Assembly: GCF_030581005.1 (NCBI RefSeq)
Contig: NZ_JAUQSX010000003.1
Location: 62,001-126,000 of the forward strand
Origin: Hymenobacter mellowenesis
GTDB lineage: Bacteria; Bacteroidota; Bacteroidia; Cytophagales; Hymenobacteraceae
DNA length: 64,000 bases
Direction of reading: 5' to 3'
Shown: one piece after another, positions 8,612-16,731 of the stretch
Position numbering within the stretch: position 1 is the stretch's first letter
Layout of the letters: each line of letters begins with the position of its first letter
The notes under the pieces: model-generated
The model's database searches: none
Seen by the model: the letters and a program-made list of their open reading frames with translations, nothing else
What the model was told of the DNA's origin: nothing
Made by a program: the position numbers and the translations under genes

Positions 8612-10129
8612 TTGGTGATGAAACATCGGCCAGACGTGACGCCTCACCCCCCGACCCCCTCTCCCAAGGAAGAGGGGGCACCGGTCATGCCCCTAACGAG
8701 AGGCGGATGGCACCCCCTCTCCCTGCGGAGAGGGGGCCGCGGGGTGAGGCGCTACGTGTGGCCGATGTTGTTGCTCCTTCTGAGCTTCACCGCCCACGCC
8801 CAGAACGCCGCGCCCGAGAAGCCCAAAGTCACCCGCATTCTGTTCCTGCTCGATGCTTCGGGCTCGATGATGGCGCCGTGGGAAGGCCAGCCGCGTTGGG
8901 CCGTGGCCAAGCGCATGCTCAGCAAGATGGTCGACTCGCTCAACGCCTACCCCAACCTGGAGCTGGGCCTGCGCGTGTACGGCCACCAGTTTCCAAACGC
9001 CGACAAGAACTGCCAGGACTCCAAGCTGGAAGTGCCCTTTGCTCCGCGCAACGCCAAAGCCATCAAGGAAAAATTGACCACGCTGAAGGCGCAGGGCAAC
9101 ACGCCCATCACTTACTCGCTGGAGCAGTCGGCCAACGACTTTCCGACGGATAAGTCGTCGCGCAACGTGCTCCTGCTGATTACCGACGGCCTCGAATCGT
9201 GCAACCGCGACCCCTGCGCGGCTTCCATCGCGTTGCAGCGCAAGCACGTTTTCCTCAAGCCCTTCGTCATCGGCATCGGGGCCGAGCGGGACTTTGGCAA
9301 GCAACTCGAATGCCTGGGCCAGTACTACAACGCCGCCGATGTGCAAACCTTTCGCACGGTGATGGACGACGTCATTGCCCAAACGCTGAGCAAAACCACC
9401 GTCTCCGTCAACCTCACCGACGCCGCCGGCAAGCCCGTGGAAACGAACGTGAACATGACCTTCGTGAACAACGTGACCGAGCAGCCGGAGTACAACTACG
9501 TGCATTACCGCGACGCCCAGGGCAAGCCCGACGTGCTCGACATCGACGCCCTGCAGAGCTACGACCTCGTGATAAACACCGTGCCGCCCGTGCGCCAGGC
9601 CAACCTGCCCATCAAGCCCGGCAAGGCCAACGTCTTCACCTTCAAAACGCCACAGGGCACGCTCTGGCTGCAAAACCCGCCCATCACGCCCAACCCCTAC
9701 GGCACCATCCGGGCGGTGGTGCGCAGCCAGGCGGGCGCCACCGTCACGGCCGGTAGTTTCGGCACCCGCCAGAAGCTGCTGGCCGGCAACTACGAAGTAG
9801 AGGCCCTCACGCTGCCGCGCACCATGCGCCGCCTCACCATCAAGCAAGGCCAGGAATACACCTTCACCTACGCCGCCCCCGGCACCCTCAATATCACGTC
9901 GGATTTGAAAGGCTACGGCAGCTTGTATCAGTTGAATGATGACGAGTCGCAAACCTGGATTTACGACCTGCCGCAGGGCGGGAGCAGCAAAATCAACCTG
10001 CCCATGCAGCCGGGCGCCTACCGGCTGGTGTTCCGCACCAGCAACAGCACCGCCAGCAAGTTTACGGATGTGCGCAACTTCACTATCCGGAGTGGGCAAA
10101 CGACTTCGGTGGCCATTTTCGGGAAGTAG
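8612..10129 (+). CDS. Secreted von Willebrand factor A domain protein
   Basis: Exported VWA protein of up to 505 residues. The signal core is WPMLLLLLSFTAHAQ, so mature protein begins near QNAAPEK. The VWA domain follows at once: MIDAS motif LFLLDASGSM, a second ligand region in QGNTPITYSL and the Asp of LLITDGLES. The C-terminal half (about 260-505) is beta-rich and unassigned. The start is unclear. From TTG 8612 or ATG 8618 the frame runs through a REP-like palindrome, giving a proline-rich leader before the signal. Starts inside or after the palindrome (GTG 8743, ATG 8764) would give a normal signal peptide. It lies between the two transketolase halves. Confidence 0.85.
   Translation: MVMKHRPDVTPHPPTPSPKEEGAPVMPLTRGGWHPLSLRRGGRGVRRYVWPMLLLLLSFTAHAQNAAPEKPKVTRILFLLDASGSMMAPWEGQPRWAVAKRMLSKMVDSLNAYPNLELGLRVYGHQFPNADKNCQDSKLEVPFAPRNAKAIKEKLTTLKAQGNTPITYSLEQSANDFPTDKSSRNVLLLITDGLESCNRDPCAASIALQRKHVFLKPFVIGIGAERDFGKQLECLGQYYNAADVQTFRTVMDDVIAQTLSKTTVSVNLTDAAGKPVETNVNMTFVNNVTEQPEYNYVHYRDAQGKPDVLDIDALQSYDLVINTVPPVRQANLPIKPGKANVFTFKTPQGTLWLQNPPITPNPYGTIRAVVRSQAGATVTAGSFGTRQKLLAGNYEVEALTLPRTMRRLTIKQGQEYTFTYAAPGTLNITSDLKGYGSLYQLNDDESQTWIYDLPQGGSSKINLPMQPGAYRLVFRTSNSTASKFTDVRNFTIRSGQTTSVAIFGK
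8635..8758. repeat. REP-like palindrome, family B, within the VWA gene 5' end
   Basis: Nested inverted repeat. Outer arms are CGTGACGCCTCACCCC and GGGGTGAGGCGCTACG; inner hairpins are CCCCCTCTCC/GGAGAGGGGG-like. A related copy lies at 56522-56620. In the VWA reading frame it encodes a proline-rich stretch (PHPPTPSPKEEG) ahead of the hydrophobic signal core. Confidence 0.85.
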
Positions 10130-10159
10130 CGCACCGCAGTTAAGGAAACGACAACGACT

Positions 10160-10696
10160 ATGAAATTTCTGAAAATAAGTTCTTTCGCTTTCCTGCTGGT
10201 CGCGTTGCTGGCTTTTGTTGGAGCTGGTATTGAGCTTGAACCAAAAGCATTGCTGGGCAATAAAATCGAGCTGAAGATTCCGAAAGGCTTCGATATTATG
10301 TCGGAGGAGATGGCCAAGGCTAAGTATCCCACCGAGCGCCGGCCTACACTGATTTACACGAATGAATCGGGGGGTATCAACGTCGCGCTGAACCTGACCA
10401 GCAACAAGGCTACCCAGGCCCAGATGCCAGCTTACAAAGATAATTTTGTTAAGACTTTCAAAAACCTGTATCCATCAGCCGAATGGAAGCAGACCGGCAT
10501 CAAAGAGGTGAATGGCCGTAAAGTAGGCTTCGTTGAACTCGTTACCCCGGCCATCGACACCAAGGTATATAACCTGATTTTCTTTACTGATTTGGATGGT
10601 CAACTATTGCTTTGCACCTTCAATTGCACCGAGAAAAGCATGGCGCAGTGGCAGCCTGCGGCCAAAGAAATTATGGCTTCATTGAAGCTGAAATAA
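10160..10696 (+). CDS. Small secreted protein of unknown function
   Basis: 178 residues. The N-terminus MKFLKISSFAFLLVALLAFVGAG is a signal peptide or anchor. The rest is a mixed alpha/beta domain with segments KIELKIPKGFDIMSEEMA, NESGGINVALNLTSN and IKEVNGRKVGFVELVTP. This layout resembles small lipid- or stress-related periplasmic proteins, but no family can be named with confidence. Base composition is a little less GC-rich than its neighbours. It begins 30 bp after the VWA gene and is probably co-transcribed with it. Confidence 0.75.
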   Translation: MKFLKISSFAFLLVALLAFVGAGIELEPKALLGNKIELKIPKGFDIMSEEMAKAKYPTERRPTLIYTNESGGINVALNLTSNKATQAQMPAYKDNFVKTFKNLYPSAEWKQTGIKEVNGRKVGFVELVTPAIDTKVYNLIFFTDLDGQLLLCTFNCTEKSMAQWQPAAKEIMASLKLK

Positions 10697-10747
10697 CTCA
10701 AATGAAGTAGTGTTTCGCCTCAAGTAGTCCGCACTATCAACCAACCC

Positions 10748-11374
10748 ATGCAAAGGTCATTTCTATTTGATACGCTGCTGCCGAAGATGGAAGTCATCGG
10801 GTGGGTGGTGGCTATTATTGGTTTGGCTGGCAAATGGTGGTTATTGGCCGGGGGGAGTATGATGCTCATCGTCGGACTGTCCACGCTCAGCGTCGTCTAC
10901 TTTCTCAGCACCTACGCGCCGGCCCGCATCAAGGAGGAAGACGCCTTGAGTGAGGGACACCGGAAGCCAAGCGCGCCGTTTGCCGCTACATCAAACGCAC
11001 CTTCTTTCTTAGCTGACCTGCTGCTGCCCAAAGTCATTAACATGAGCAGCGCCGTACTGCTCATTGGCATGCTGTTCAAGCTGATGTCTTGGAATGGCAG
11101 CCAAATGATGCTTATGGTAGGGGAGAGTACCCTTTTTACCGCCGTTATTCTCCTGCTGCTCAACCAACGTATGCACGTACGGGCGCTGGTGCTGGTCGTG
11201 TTGGGCGGACTGCTGATGTACATTTCGGCCGACGACCTAGTGCGCCAGTTCCATCGCAACGACCCGGTTCTGGTCGAGAAAATGATTTACCGCAACCACC
11301 ACCCGCGCGACCGGGCCGCCCAGGAGGCCGTCCGGGAGCACCTGCGGCAACAGCGGGACCAACGCTACAATTAA
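10748..11374 (+). CDS. GldL-like membrane protein with duplicated TM module
   Basis: 208-residue inner-membrane protein with about four to five hydrophobic segments. The two halves resemble each other: LLPKM...IIGLAGKWWLLAGG with MMLIVGLSTLSVVYFL, and LLPKV...LLIGMLFKLMSWNG with MMLMVGESTLFTAVILLL. The pattern FK(L/I)xxWxGxxxMLxVGxST is reminiscent of the transmembrane hairpin of the gliding/T9SS motor protein GldL, which is established for that family; the present assignment is inference. The C-terminal tail from about 170 is charged and Arg/His-rich. It is probably in one operon with the preceding secreted proteins and may be energy-coupling or structural. Confidence 0.7.
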   Translation: MQRSFLFDTLLPKMEVIGWVVAIIGLAGKWWLLAGGSMMLIVGLSTLSVVYFLSTYAPARIKEEDALSEGHRKPSAPFAATSNAPSFLADLLLPKVINMSSAVLLIGMLFKLMSWNGSQMMLMVGESTLFTAVILLLLNQRMHVRALVLVVLGGLLMYISADDLVRQFHRNDPVLVEKMIYRNHHPRDRAAQEAVREHLRQQRDQRYN

Positions 11375-11416
11375 TTCGCAACGCTAGGCCGCTCACGGCC
11401 CAAAATCAAACACCTC

Positions 11417-12373
11417 ATGAAAGACTTCCCCTACACCGAATCGAAAGATACCCGCAGCGGCTTCGGCGCGGGCCTGGCCGAGCTGGGCGCCTCCAACCCC
11501 AACGTCGTCGCCCTTTGTGCTGACCTCACCGGCTCGCTCAAGATGGACGCCTTCAAAAAGGCCTTCCCCGAACGGTTTTTCCAGGTGGGCATTGCCGAAG
11601 CCAACATGATGGGCGTGGCCGCCGGCATGACCATAGGCGGCAAAATCCCGTTCACGGGCACCTTCGCCAATTTCAGCACCGGCCGCGTGTATGACCAGAT
11701 TCGCCAGAGCATTGCCTATTCGGGCAAGAACGTGAAAATCTGCGCCTCCCATGCCGGCCTCACGCTGGGCGAAGACGGCGCCACCCACCAGATTCTGGAA
11801 GACCTGGGCATGATGAAAATGCTGCCCGGCATGACCGTCATCAACCCCTGCGACTACAACCAGACCAAAGCCGCCACCCTCGCCATCGCCGACTACGAAG
11901 GCCCCGTGTACCTGCGCTTTGGCCGCCCCGTGGTGCCCAACTTCACGCCCGCTGACCAGAAATTCGAAATCGGCAAGGCCTGGACCCTCAACGAAGGCAC
12001 CGACGTGAGCATCTTCGCCACCGGCCACTTGGTGTGGAAGGCCGTGCTGGCCGGCAAACTCCTGGCCGAGAAAGGCATTAATGCCGAAATCATTAATATC
12101 CACACCATCAAGCCGCTCGATGATGCGGCCATCCTCGCCTCGGTGCGCAAAACGCGCTGCGTGGTGACGGCCGAAGAGCACCAGATGAACGGCGGCCTCG
12201 GCGACAGCATTGCCCAACTGCTGGCCCGCGAAGAGCCTCTGCCCCTGGAGATGGTGGCCGTGCACGACAGCTTCGGCGAAAGCGCTACCCCCGACCAACT
12301 GATGGAGAAATACAAGCTCAACGAAGCCGCCATCGTGGCCGCCGTAGAAGCGGTGATGAAGCGGAAGAAATAA
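11417..12373 (+). CDS. Transketolase, C-terminal subunit
   Basis: 318-residue second half of the split transketolase, carrying the pyrimidine-binding and C-terminal domains. Characteristic blocks are VVALCADLTGSLKMDAF, RFFQVGIAEANMMGVAAGM, the Phe-rich KIPFTGTFANFSTGRVYDQ, the ASHAGLTLGEDGATHQ His-containing loop, and VVTAEEHQMNGGLGDSIA in the C-terminal domain. It partners with the protein from 7718-8605 as a heteromer. A strong terminator follows, consistent with the end of a transcription unit that starts at the N-half. Confidence 0.94.
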   Translation: MKDFPYTESKDTRSGFGAGLAELGASNPNVVALCADLTGSLKMDAFKKAFPERFFQVGIAEANMMGVAAGMTIGGKIPFTGTFANFSTGRVYDQIRQSIAYSGKNVKICASHAGLTLGEDGATHQILEDLGMMKMLPGMTVINPCDYNQTKAATLAIADYEGPVYLRFGRPVVPNFTPADQKFEIGKAWTLNEGTDVSIFATGHLVWKAVLAGKLLAEKGINAEIINIHTIKPLDDAAILASVRKTRCVVTAEEHQMNGGLGDSIAQLLAREEPLPLEMVAVHDSFGESATPDQLMEKYKLNEAAIVAAVEAVMKRKK

Positions 12374-12388
12374 AGCTGTCAGCTAGCT

Positions 12389-12424
12389 GAAAAAGCCCCG
12401 TAGCGGAAACGTTACGGGGCTTTT
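12389..12424 (+). terminator. Rho-independent terminator after transketolase
   Basis: Hairpin AAAAGCCCCGTA / TACGGGGCTTTT with an AT-rich flank, starting 16 bp after the transketolase C-half stop. Confidence 0.85.
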
Positions 12425-12483
12425 GTGGTATTTCGATTATTTTTGGTTTCTCTCCAAAACCTCAAAATCACTCCTTACTTGCC

Positions 12484-12861
12484 ATGAAAAAGAGCGTTTT
12501 ATTGGCCGGAATAAATGTGCTTTTTGCCTTGGCTGCACTCAACGCTGCGGCGCAGGCCGCCCCCCAAAGCACGCTCAAGTACGGGAAATACGGCTGCACG
12601 GCATCGAAATATAACGGCAGCTACTACGAGTTTATCCCGCACGGCTCGTTCACGATAAACCCCGATGGGACGTATTTCTACTCGGGTTTTGCAAAGCCCA
12701 GCAAGGGAAAATTCACGGTCGACAAAGCGGGTAACCTGCTGTTTATCGGCGGCTACCTCGATAAAGGCAAAGCGGAAAAAATAGACCGGCCCAATAAGTT
12801 TTTTCTGGTGTTTCCCACCATCCCCGACAACCGCTGGACCTGCTCCTGCGTGGACAAATAG
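12484..12861 (+). CDS. Small secreted hypothetical protein
   Basis: 125 residues with a clear signal peptide (MKKSVLLAGINVLFALAALN, cleavage near AAAQAAP). The mature part is a compact, aromatic-rich beta domain with YGKYGCTASKYNGSYYEF, NPDGTYFYSGFAKPSKGKF and a C-terminal WTCSCVDK. Three cysteines suggest an oxidised extracytoplasmic fold. The GxYxYxGF/GKFTVDxxGNLLF pattern recalls short beta-sandwich repeats seen in many secreted proteins. Family not recognised. It has its own promoter region after a terminator. Confidence 0.75.
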   Translation: MKKSVLLAGINVLFALAALNAAAQAAPQSTLKYGKYGCTASKYNGSYYEFIPHGSFTINPDGTYFYSGFAKPSKGKFTVDKAGNLLFIGGYLDKGKAEKIDRPNKFFLVFPTIPDNRWTCSCVDK

Positions 12862-12941
12862 GTGCGCAAGCGGATGGCCGGAGGGCCAATAGCAGAGGAT
12901 TTGTAAATTGAAAATGCGCAGTTAATCAAATGATTGAGGCG

Positions 12942-13379
12942 TTACCCATCGATATTGGAAACCCGGCCGTTCAGGTCGTAGCTGATGCGGGTATTGCCAA
13001 TTTCGGTAATTTGGTCGTTGAGATTGTACCGGATGCGCAGAGAGCCCACTTCCCTGATTCGGTCGCTCAAATCGTATGAAATGGCGCTGCTGCCAATCCT
13101 TCGGATGCGGTCGTTCAGGTCGTATTCGATGCCCACGCTGCCGATGCTTCTCAACCGGCCGTTCAGGTCATAATCGATGCGTCCCTTGCCGTTGATGTAG
13201 TAATCGAGCAATTGGCCCGCGTCCGAAAGGTAAATGGTGAAGTCTTCCTGCCTGATGCGGAAGCTCACCTTTCCGCTCTGCGACACACTGGCAGAAACCG
13301 GATTTTGAGCCCGGGCCGGAGCCGTTAGCGCGGTAGCTAGCCCGAACAGAATGATGGCGAAGAGAGTAGCGGGTTTCAT
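12942..13379 (-). CDS. Secreted protein with five 16-residue YDLN repeats
   Basis: 145 residues with a signal peptide (KPATLFAIILFGLATALTAPARAQ). After a short linker, residues about 65-145 are five tandem 16-residue repeats of the type IEYDLNDRIRRIGSSA, ending with ISYDLNGRVSNIDG. The regular Y-D-L-N-x-R-I-x-x-I-G pattern suggests a small beta-solenoid or a YD/RHS-like beta-strand stack. No enzymatic motif is visible. It is probably periplasmic or surface-exposed, and is divergent from the sigma-factor operon at 13555. Confidence 0.8.
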   Translation of the reverse strand: MKPATLFAIILFGLATALTAPARAQNPVSASVSQSGKVSFRIRQEDFTIYLSDAGQLLDYYINGKGRIDYDLNGRLRSIGSVGIEYDLNDRIRRIGSSAISYDLSDRIREVGSLRIRYNLNDQITEIGNTRISYDLNGRVSNIDG

Positions 13380-13554
13380 ACGTGTGGAAACCGAGGAGGT
13401 GGAACAACGTGGTGTGGTGCATTTATCGGGCCAAATGGAGGCGATGGAGGCCCATCCGGCCGGAAATGGAATAAACGTTCTGGGAGATGGTTAAACGCGA
13501 CGCCTACCTTGCGGTCTGACCAACTGTTTACGGCTTACACCCCGGCCTCCTCGT

Positions 13555-14103
13555 TTGGAAGACCACGAAATCCTCCTCAAGTTCCAGAACCCCGCCAGCC
13601 GCAACCTGGCGTTCAACCAGCTCGTGCGCAAATATCAGAGCAAGGTGTACTGGCACGTGCGCAAGATGGTGATTGACCACGACGACGCCGACGACCTCAC
13701 CCAGGACGTATTCGTCAAGGTGTGGAAGCACCTCGAAAACTTCCGCCAGGACGCGGCCCTTTTTACCTGGATATACCGCATTGCCACCAACGAGTGCCTC
13801 AACTTCCTGAGCAGCAAGCGGCGCAAGTTTCTGCTGCCCCTCACCGACGTGGGCGCCGAGCTGGCCGCCAAAATGGAAGCCGACCCCGCCGTAGCCGGCG
13901 ACGAGATTGAGCTGAAGCTGCAACGCGCCATTCTGCGCCTGCCCGACAAGCAGCGCCTCGTATTTAACCTGCGCTACTACGACGAGATGCCCTACGAGCA
14001 AATGGCCGAAATAACGGGCACCAGCGTGGGCGCCCTGAAAGCCAGCTACCACCACGCCGTGAAAAAAGTGGAGGAATACGTGACCCGCACCACCGACGAT
14101 TAA
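13555..14103 (+). CDS. ECF-type RNA polymerase sigma factor
   Basis: 182-residue sigma-70 family group 4 (ECF) factor. Region 2 contains DDADDLTQDVFVKVWKHL and FTWIYRIATNECLNFL. Region 4 contains LPDKQRLVFNLRYYDEMPYE followed by the helix-turn-helix MAEITGTSVGALKASYHHA. The start is TTG at 13555 (translated MEDHEILLKFQ), matching the usual N-terminus length. It heads a three-gene unit with a single-TM protein and a Spy-like periplasmic protein, the organisation common for envelope-stress sigma factors in Bacteroidota. Confidence 0.93.
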   Translation: MEDHEILLKFQNPASRNLAFNQLVRKYQSKVYWHVRKMVIDHDDADDLTQDVFVKVWKHLENFRQDAALFTWIYRIATNECLNFLSSKRRKFLLPLTDVGAELAAKMEADPAVAGDEIELKLQRAILRLPDKQRLVFNLRYYDEMPYEQMAEITGTSVGALKASYHHAVKKVEEYVTRTTDD

Positions 14104-14168
14104 TCGGCCGAAAGACAAATTTTTATTCGCGGAGTTAAACGCCGCCCCCCGTTCTTCATCAAACCCCC

Positions 14169-14630
14169 ATGAAAACTGCTTTTAAGCTTGACGCGCATCC
14201 CCGGCGGCCCCGCCCGCTGCTGAGCGAGCCGCCCGCAGGCTACTTCGATAAACTGCCCACCCAGATAATGGCCCGGCTGCCCCAGGCCGACACCCGCCCC
14301 GCCGTGCCCGGCTGGCTGGCCTGGCTCACGCCCGCGCTGCGCACCAGCCTAGCCTCGGTGGCCGTGCTGGGCGGCTTTGCGGCCTCGTTCTACATGAGCG
14401 GCACGCCGCGCCTGGTGCCGGCTACGGCCGCCACGGCCTCGCTCGATGCCGTGCCGCGCACCGAGCTGGTGGGCTACCTGCTCACGAGCGGCGCCCGCGT
14501 CGAGAATTCTGACCTCGCGGTGCTCACCGCCGCTCATCCCAACATTGCCAAAGGCTTTCTGCACGCTTCGACCGAAGAGTTGAATGACGTCCTGGACGCC
14601 CAGCCCGCCGAAGACCTGAATTATCTATAA
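14169..14630 (+). CDS. Single-TM protein, possible anti-sigma-like partner
   Basis: 153 residues. A cytoplasmic N-terminus containing EPPAGYFDKLPTQIMARLP is followed by one hydrophobic segment around SLASVAVLGGFAASFYMSG and an extracytoplasmic tail ending QPAEDLNYL. The PAGYFDxLPxxIMARL motif is frequent in small membrane proteins encoded next to Bacteroidota ECF sigma factors. A role in controlling the preceding sigma factor is inferred from position only. The gap to the sigma gene is 65 bp, and 16 bp to the next gene. Confidence 0.75.
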   Translation: MKTAFKLDAHPRRPRPLLSEPPAGYFDKLPTQIMARLPQADTRPAVPGWLAWLTPALRTSLASVAVLGGFAASFYMSGTPRLVPATAATASLDAVPRTELVGYLLTSGARVENSDLAVLTAAHPNIAKGFLHASTEELNDVLDAQPAEDLNYL

Positions 14631-14646
14631 AATCCATTTCCCGTAT

Positions 14647-15153
14647 ATGCCTTCTATCGCATCCGTTTTTCGATTATTGAGTCTGGCGGCCCTACTGGCC
14701 GCCGCGGCGCCCGCTGCACACGCGCAGGGCGGAGGCCTTGGCAACGGCTTGGGCGGCCGCAGGGCTGGCCAACGCCTCGGCCAACTCGAAAACGCCAAAA
14801 TCGCCTTCATTACCAACCGCGTTTCGCTCACCCAGGACCAGGCCCAGAAATTCTGGCCGCTCTACAACGAGTTTTCGACCAAGCGCCGCGAGCTCAACCG
14901 CAGCGGCCGCTTGCTGCGCCGCGATGTGACCGAGGGCATGACCGACCAGCAAATCCGCGACAATTTCACCCAGGCCTTCGCCATGCGCCAGCAGGAGCTG
15001 AATCTGGAGAAGGAATATTTCGACAAGTTCCAGAAAGTCATTTCGCTGCGCCAGGTGGCTCAGCTGTTTCAGGCCGAGCGCGACTTCACCAAGGAAGTCA
15101 TCAAGCGCGTGGCCGGGCCGGGTGGGGCCGCCCCGGCTCTGGGCAACGATTAA
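14647..15153 (+). CDS. Spy/CpxP-like periplasmic protein
   Basis: 168 residues with a signal peptide (SVFRLLSLAALLAAAAPAAHAQ). The mature part is a Gly-rich linker followed by a long helical region: LTQDQAQKFWPLYNEFSTKR, then MTDQQIRDNFTQAFAMRQQE and LFQAERDFTKEVIKRV. The LTxxQAxxFWPLYNEF block is typical of Bacteroidota proteins annotated as sensors of periplasmic stress with a Spy/CpxP-like helical hairpin. It is the last gene of the sigma-factor unit and is followed by a terminator. Confidence 0.82.
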   Translation: MPSIASVFRLLSLAALLAAAAPAAHAQGGGLGNGLGGRRAGQRLGQLENAKIAFITNRVSLTQDQAQKFWPLYNEFSTKRRELNRSGRLLRRDVTEGMTDQQIRDNFTQAFAMRQQELNLEKEYFDKFQKVISLRQVAQLFQAERDFTKEVIKRVAGPGGAAPALGND

Positions 15154-15178
15154 TTCCCTTTCCTTTCTGAGCTATGCT

Positions 15179-15208
15179 AAAAGGCCGCTGCCCCCGCAGC
15201 GGCCTTTT
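15179..15208 (+). terminator. Rho-independent terminator
   Basis: AAAAGGCCGCTG / CAGCGGCCTTTT hairpin with a CCCCCG loop, 25 bp after the Spy-like gene. Confidence 0.88.
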
Positions 15209-15274
15209 ACTTTTGCGGAATAATCGAAATGGGTTGCCGTTGGTTTTAGGTTCGTTGCCTTTTGACCTCTAGGC

Positions 15275-15372
15275 CGTCATGCAGAGCGCAGCGCAGCATC
15301 TCGCGTGTAGAAGTGACTAAATCAATTGGTTTACTGCAGCACGCAAGATGCTTCGCTGCGCTTTGTATGACG
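15275..15372. repeat. REP-like palindrome, family A
   Basis: About 98 bp inverted repeat, CGTCATGCAGAGCGCAGCGC arm and an imperfect complement with GCTTTGTATGACG at the right end. Confidence 0.85.
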
Positions 15373-15398
15373 TTCTTAAGACCAGTTGCCGTGCACAA

Positions 15399-15435
15399 AA
15401 TCCGTTTAATCCGTAAAATCCGAGCGAATCCGTGG
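15399..15435. repeat. AATCCGNNN short tandem repeat
   Basis: Four units of AATCCGNNN (third unit 10 nt), ending AATCCGTGG. The GTG start of the aminotransferase gene lies in the last unit. A second, perfect four-unit copy is at 39401-39436 inside the NFACT gene. Confidence 0.7.
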
Positions 15436-16640
15436 TCCTGACACCCCGCCAACTCTTTCTGCGCCACCAGGCCCAAACCTCCGATTTCCCGCTGCTGCTG
15501 GAGATTGAGCGGGCCGAGGGTATCTATATGTACGGTCCCGACGGCCGCCGCTACCTCGACCTGATTTCGGGCATTGGCGTGAGCAACGTGGGCCACCGCC
15601 ACCCGCGCGTGCTGGCCGGTATCCAGGCTCAGCTCGACAAGTACCTGCACCTGATGGTGTACGGCGAGCTGGTGCAGGCCGTGCCCGCCCAGCTGGCCGA
15701 GGCCATCCACCAAACCCTGCCCGCGCACCTCGATTCGGTGTATTTCACCAACTCCGGCACCGAAGCCATTGAGGGCGCCCTGAAGCTGGCCAAGCGCCAC
15801 ACCGGCTGCACCGGGCTCGTGTCCTGCCTCAACGCCTACCACGGCTCCACGCACGGCGCCCTGTCCATCACGGGCTCCGAGAGTTTCAAGAACAGCTTTC
15901 GCCCGCTGCTGCCCGACGTGCACCACATCCGCCACAACGAGCTGGCCGACTTGGAATTCATCACCGAGCACACCGCCGCCATCATTATCGAAACCGTGCA
16001 GGGCGAGGCCGGCGTGCGCGTGCCCAGCCCCGACTACCTGCCGGCTCTGCGCGCCCGCTGCACCGAAGTAGGCGCCCTGCTCATTCTCGACGAAATCCAG
16101 TGCGGCTACGGGCGCACAGGCAGCATGTGGGCCTTTGAGCAGTTTGGCATCGAGCCGGATATCCTGGTGTGCGCCAAGGGAATGGGAGGCGGCATGCCCA
16201 TCGGGGCCTTCATTTCGAGCACTGAAATCATGTCGGGATTCAAAACCAACCCCATTCTGGGGCACTGCACCACCTTTGGCGGGCACCCGGTGAGCTGTGC
16301 GGCGGCACTGGCCACGCTGCAGGTTATTCAGGACGAGAAGCTAGCCGAGGGCGTGGCGGCCAAAGCCGCCCGGTTTCGGGCGCAACTGCGGCACCCGGCC
16401 ATTCGGGCCGTACGCGGCTGCGGCCTGCTGATGGCGGTGGAGTTCGATTCGTTTGAGGTCCTCAAACCCATCATCGACTACGCGCTGGAGCACGAAGGCA
16501 TTCTCACCGACTGGTTCCTGTTCTGCGACAACTCGCTGCGGCTGGCCCCGCCGCTCATCATCACCGATGCGCAGATTGACGAAGCCTGCGCGGCCCTGCT
16601 GCGGGCAGTAGCGCACATTACGGAAGGCGGAAGGGCATAA
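15432..16640 (+). CDS. Class III PLP-dependent aminotransferase
   Basis: 402-residue aminotransferase of the acetylornithine/ornithine/4-aminobutyrate class; the amino donor cannot be fixed from sequence. Conserved blocks are YLDLISGIGVSNVGHRHP, VYFTNSGTEAIEGALKLAK (PLP phosphate site), IIIETVQGEAGVRVP, LLILDEIQCGYGRTG (Asp that binds the pyridine N), and DILVCAKGMGGGMPIGAF, where Lys is the Schiff-base residue. The start is GTG at 15432 within a short repeat; no better start is visible upstream. Confidence 0.92.
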   Translation: MVLTPRQLFLRHQAQTSDFPLLLEIERAEGIYMYGPDGRRYLDLISGIGVSNVGHRHPRVLAGIQAQLDKYLHLMVYGELVQAVPAQLAEAIHQTLPAHLDSVYFTNSGTEAIEGALKLAKRHTGCTGLVSCLNAYHGSTHGALSITGSESFKNSFRPLLPDVHHIRHNELADLEFITEHTAAIIIETVQGEAGVRVPSPDYLPALRARCTEVGALLILDEIQCGYGRTGSMWAFEQFGIEPDILVCAKGMGGGMPIGAFISSTEIMSGFKTNPILGHCTTFGGHPVSCAAALATLQVIQDEKLAEGVAAKAARFRAQLRHPAIRAVRGCGLLMAVEFDSFEVLKPIIDYALEHEGILTDWFLFCDNSLRLAPPLIITDAQIDEACAALLRAVAHITEGGRA

Positions 16641-16646
16641 ACGAAA

Positions 16647-16686
16647 CCGGCCCGCCAAATCCTGCGAAAGCAGGATGGCGGGCCGG
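16647..16686 (+). terminator. Strong hairpin after aminotransferase
   Basis: Long stem CCGGCCCGCCAAATCCTGC / GCAGGATGGCGGGCCGG with a four-base loop. It lies between convergent genes, the aminotransferase and the TerB-like gene. No clear U-tract, so it may be a terminator or a REP-like element. Confidence 0.6.
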
Positions 16687-16731
16687 GCTTAAGTTCAGGC
16701 AAATAGCCGAGAGTAAGCTTATGCCATAGGC

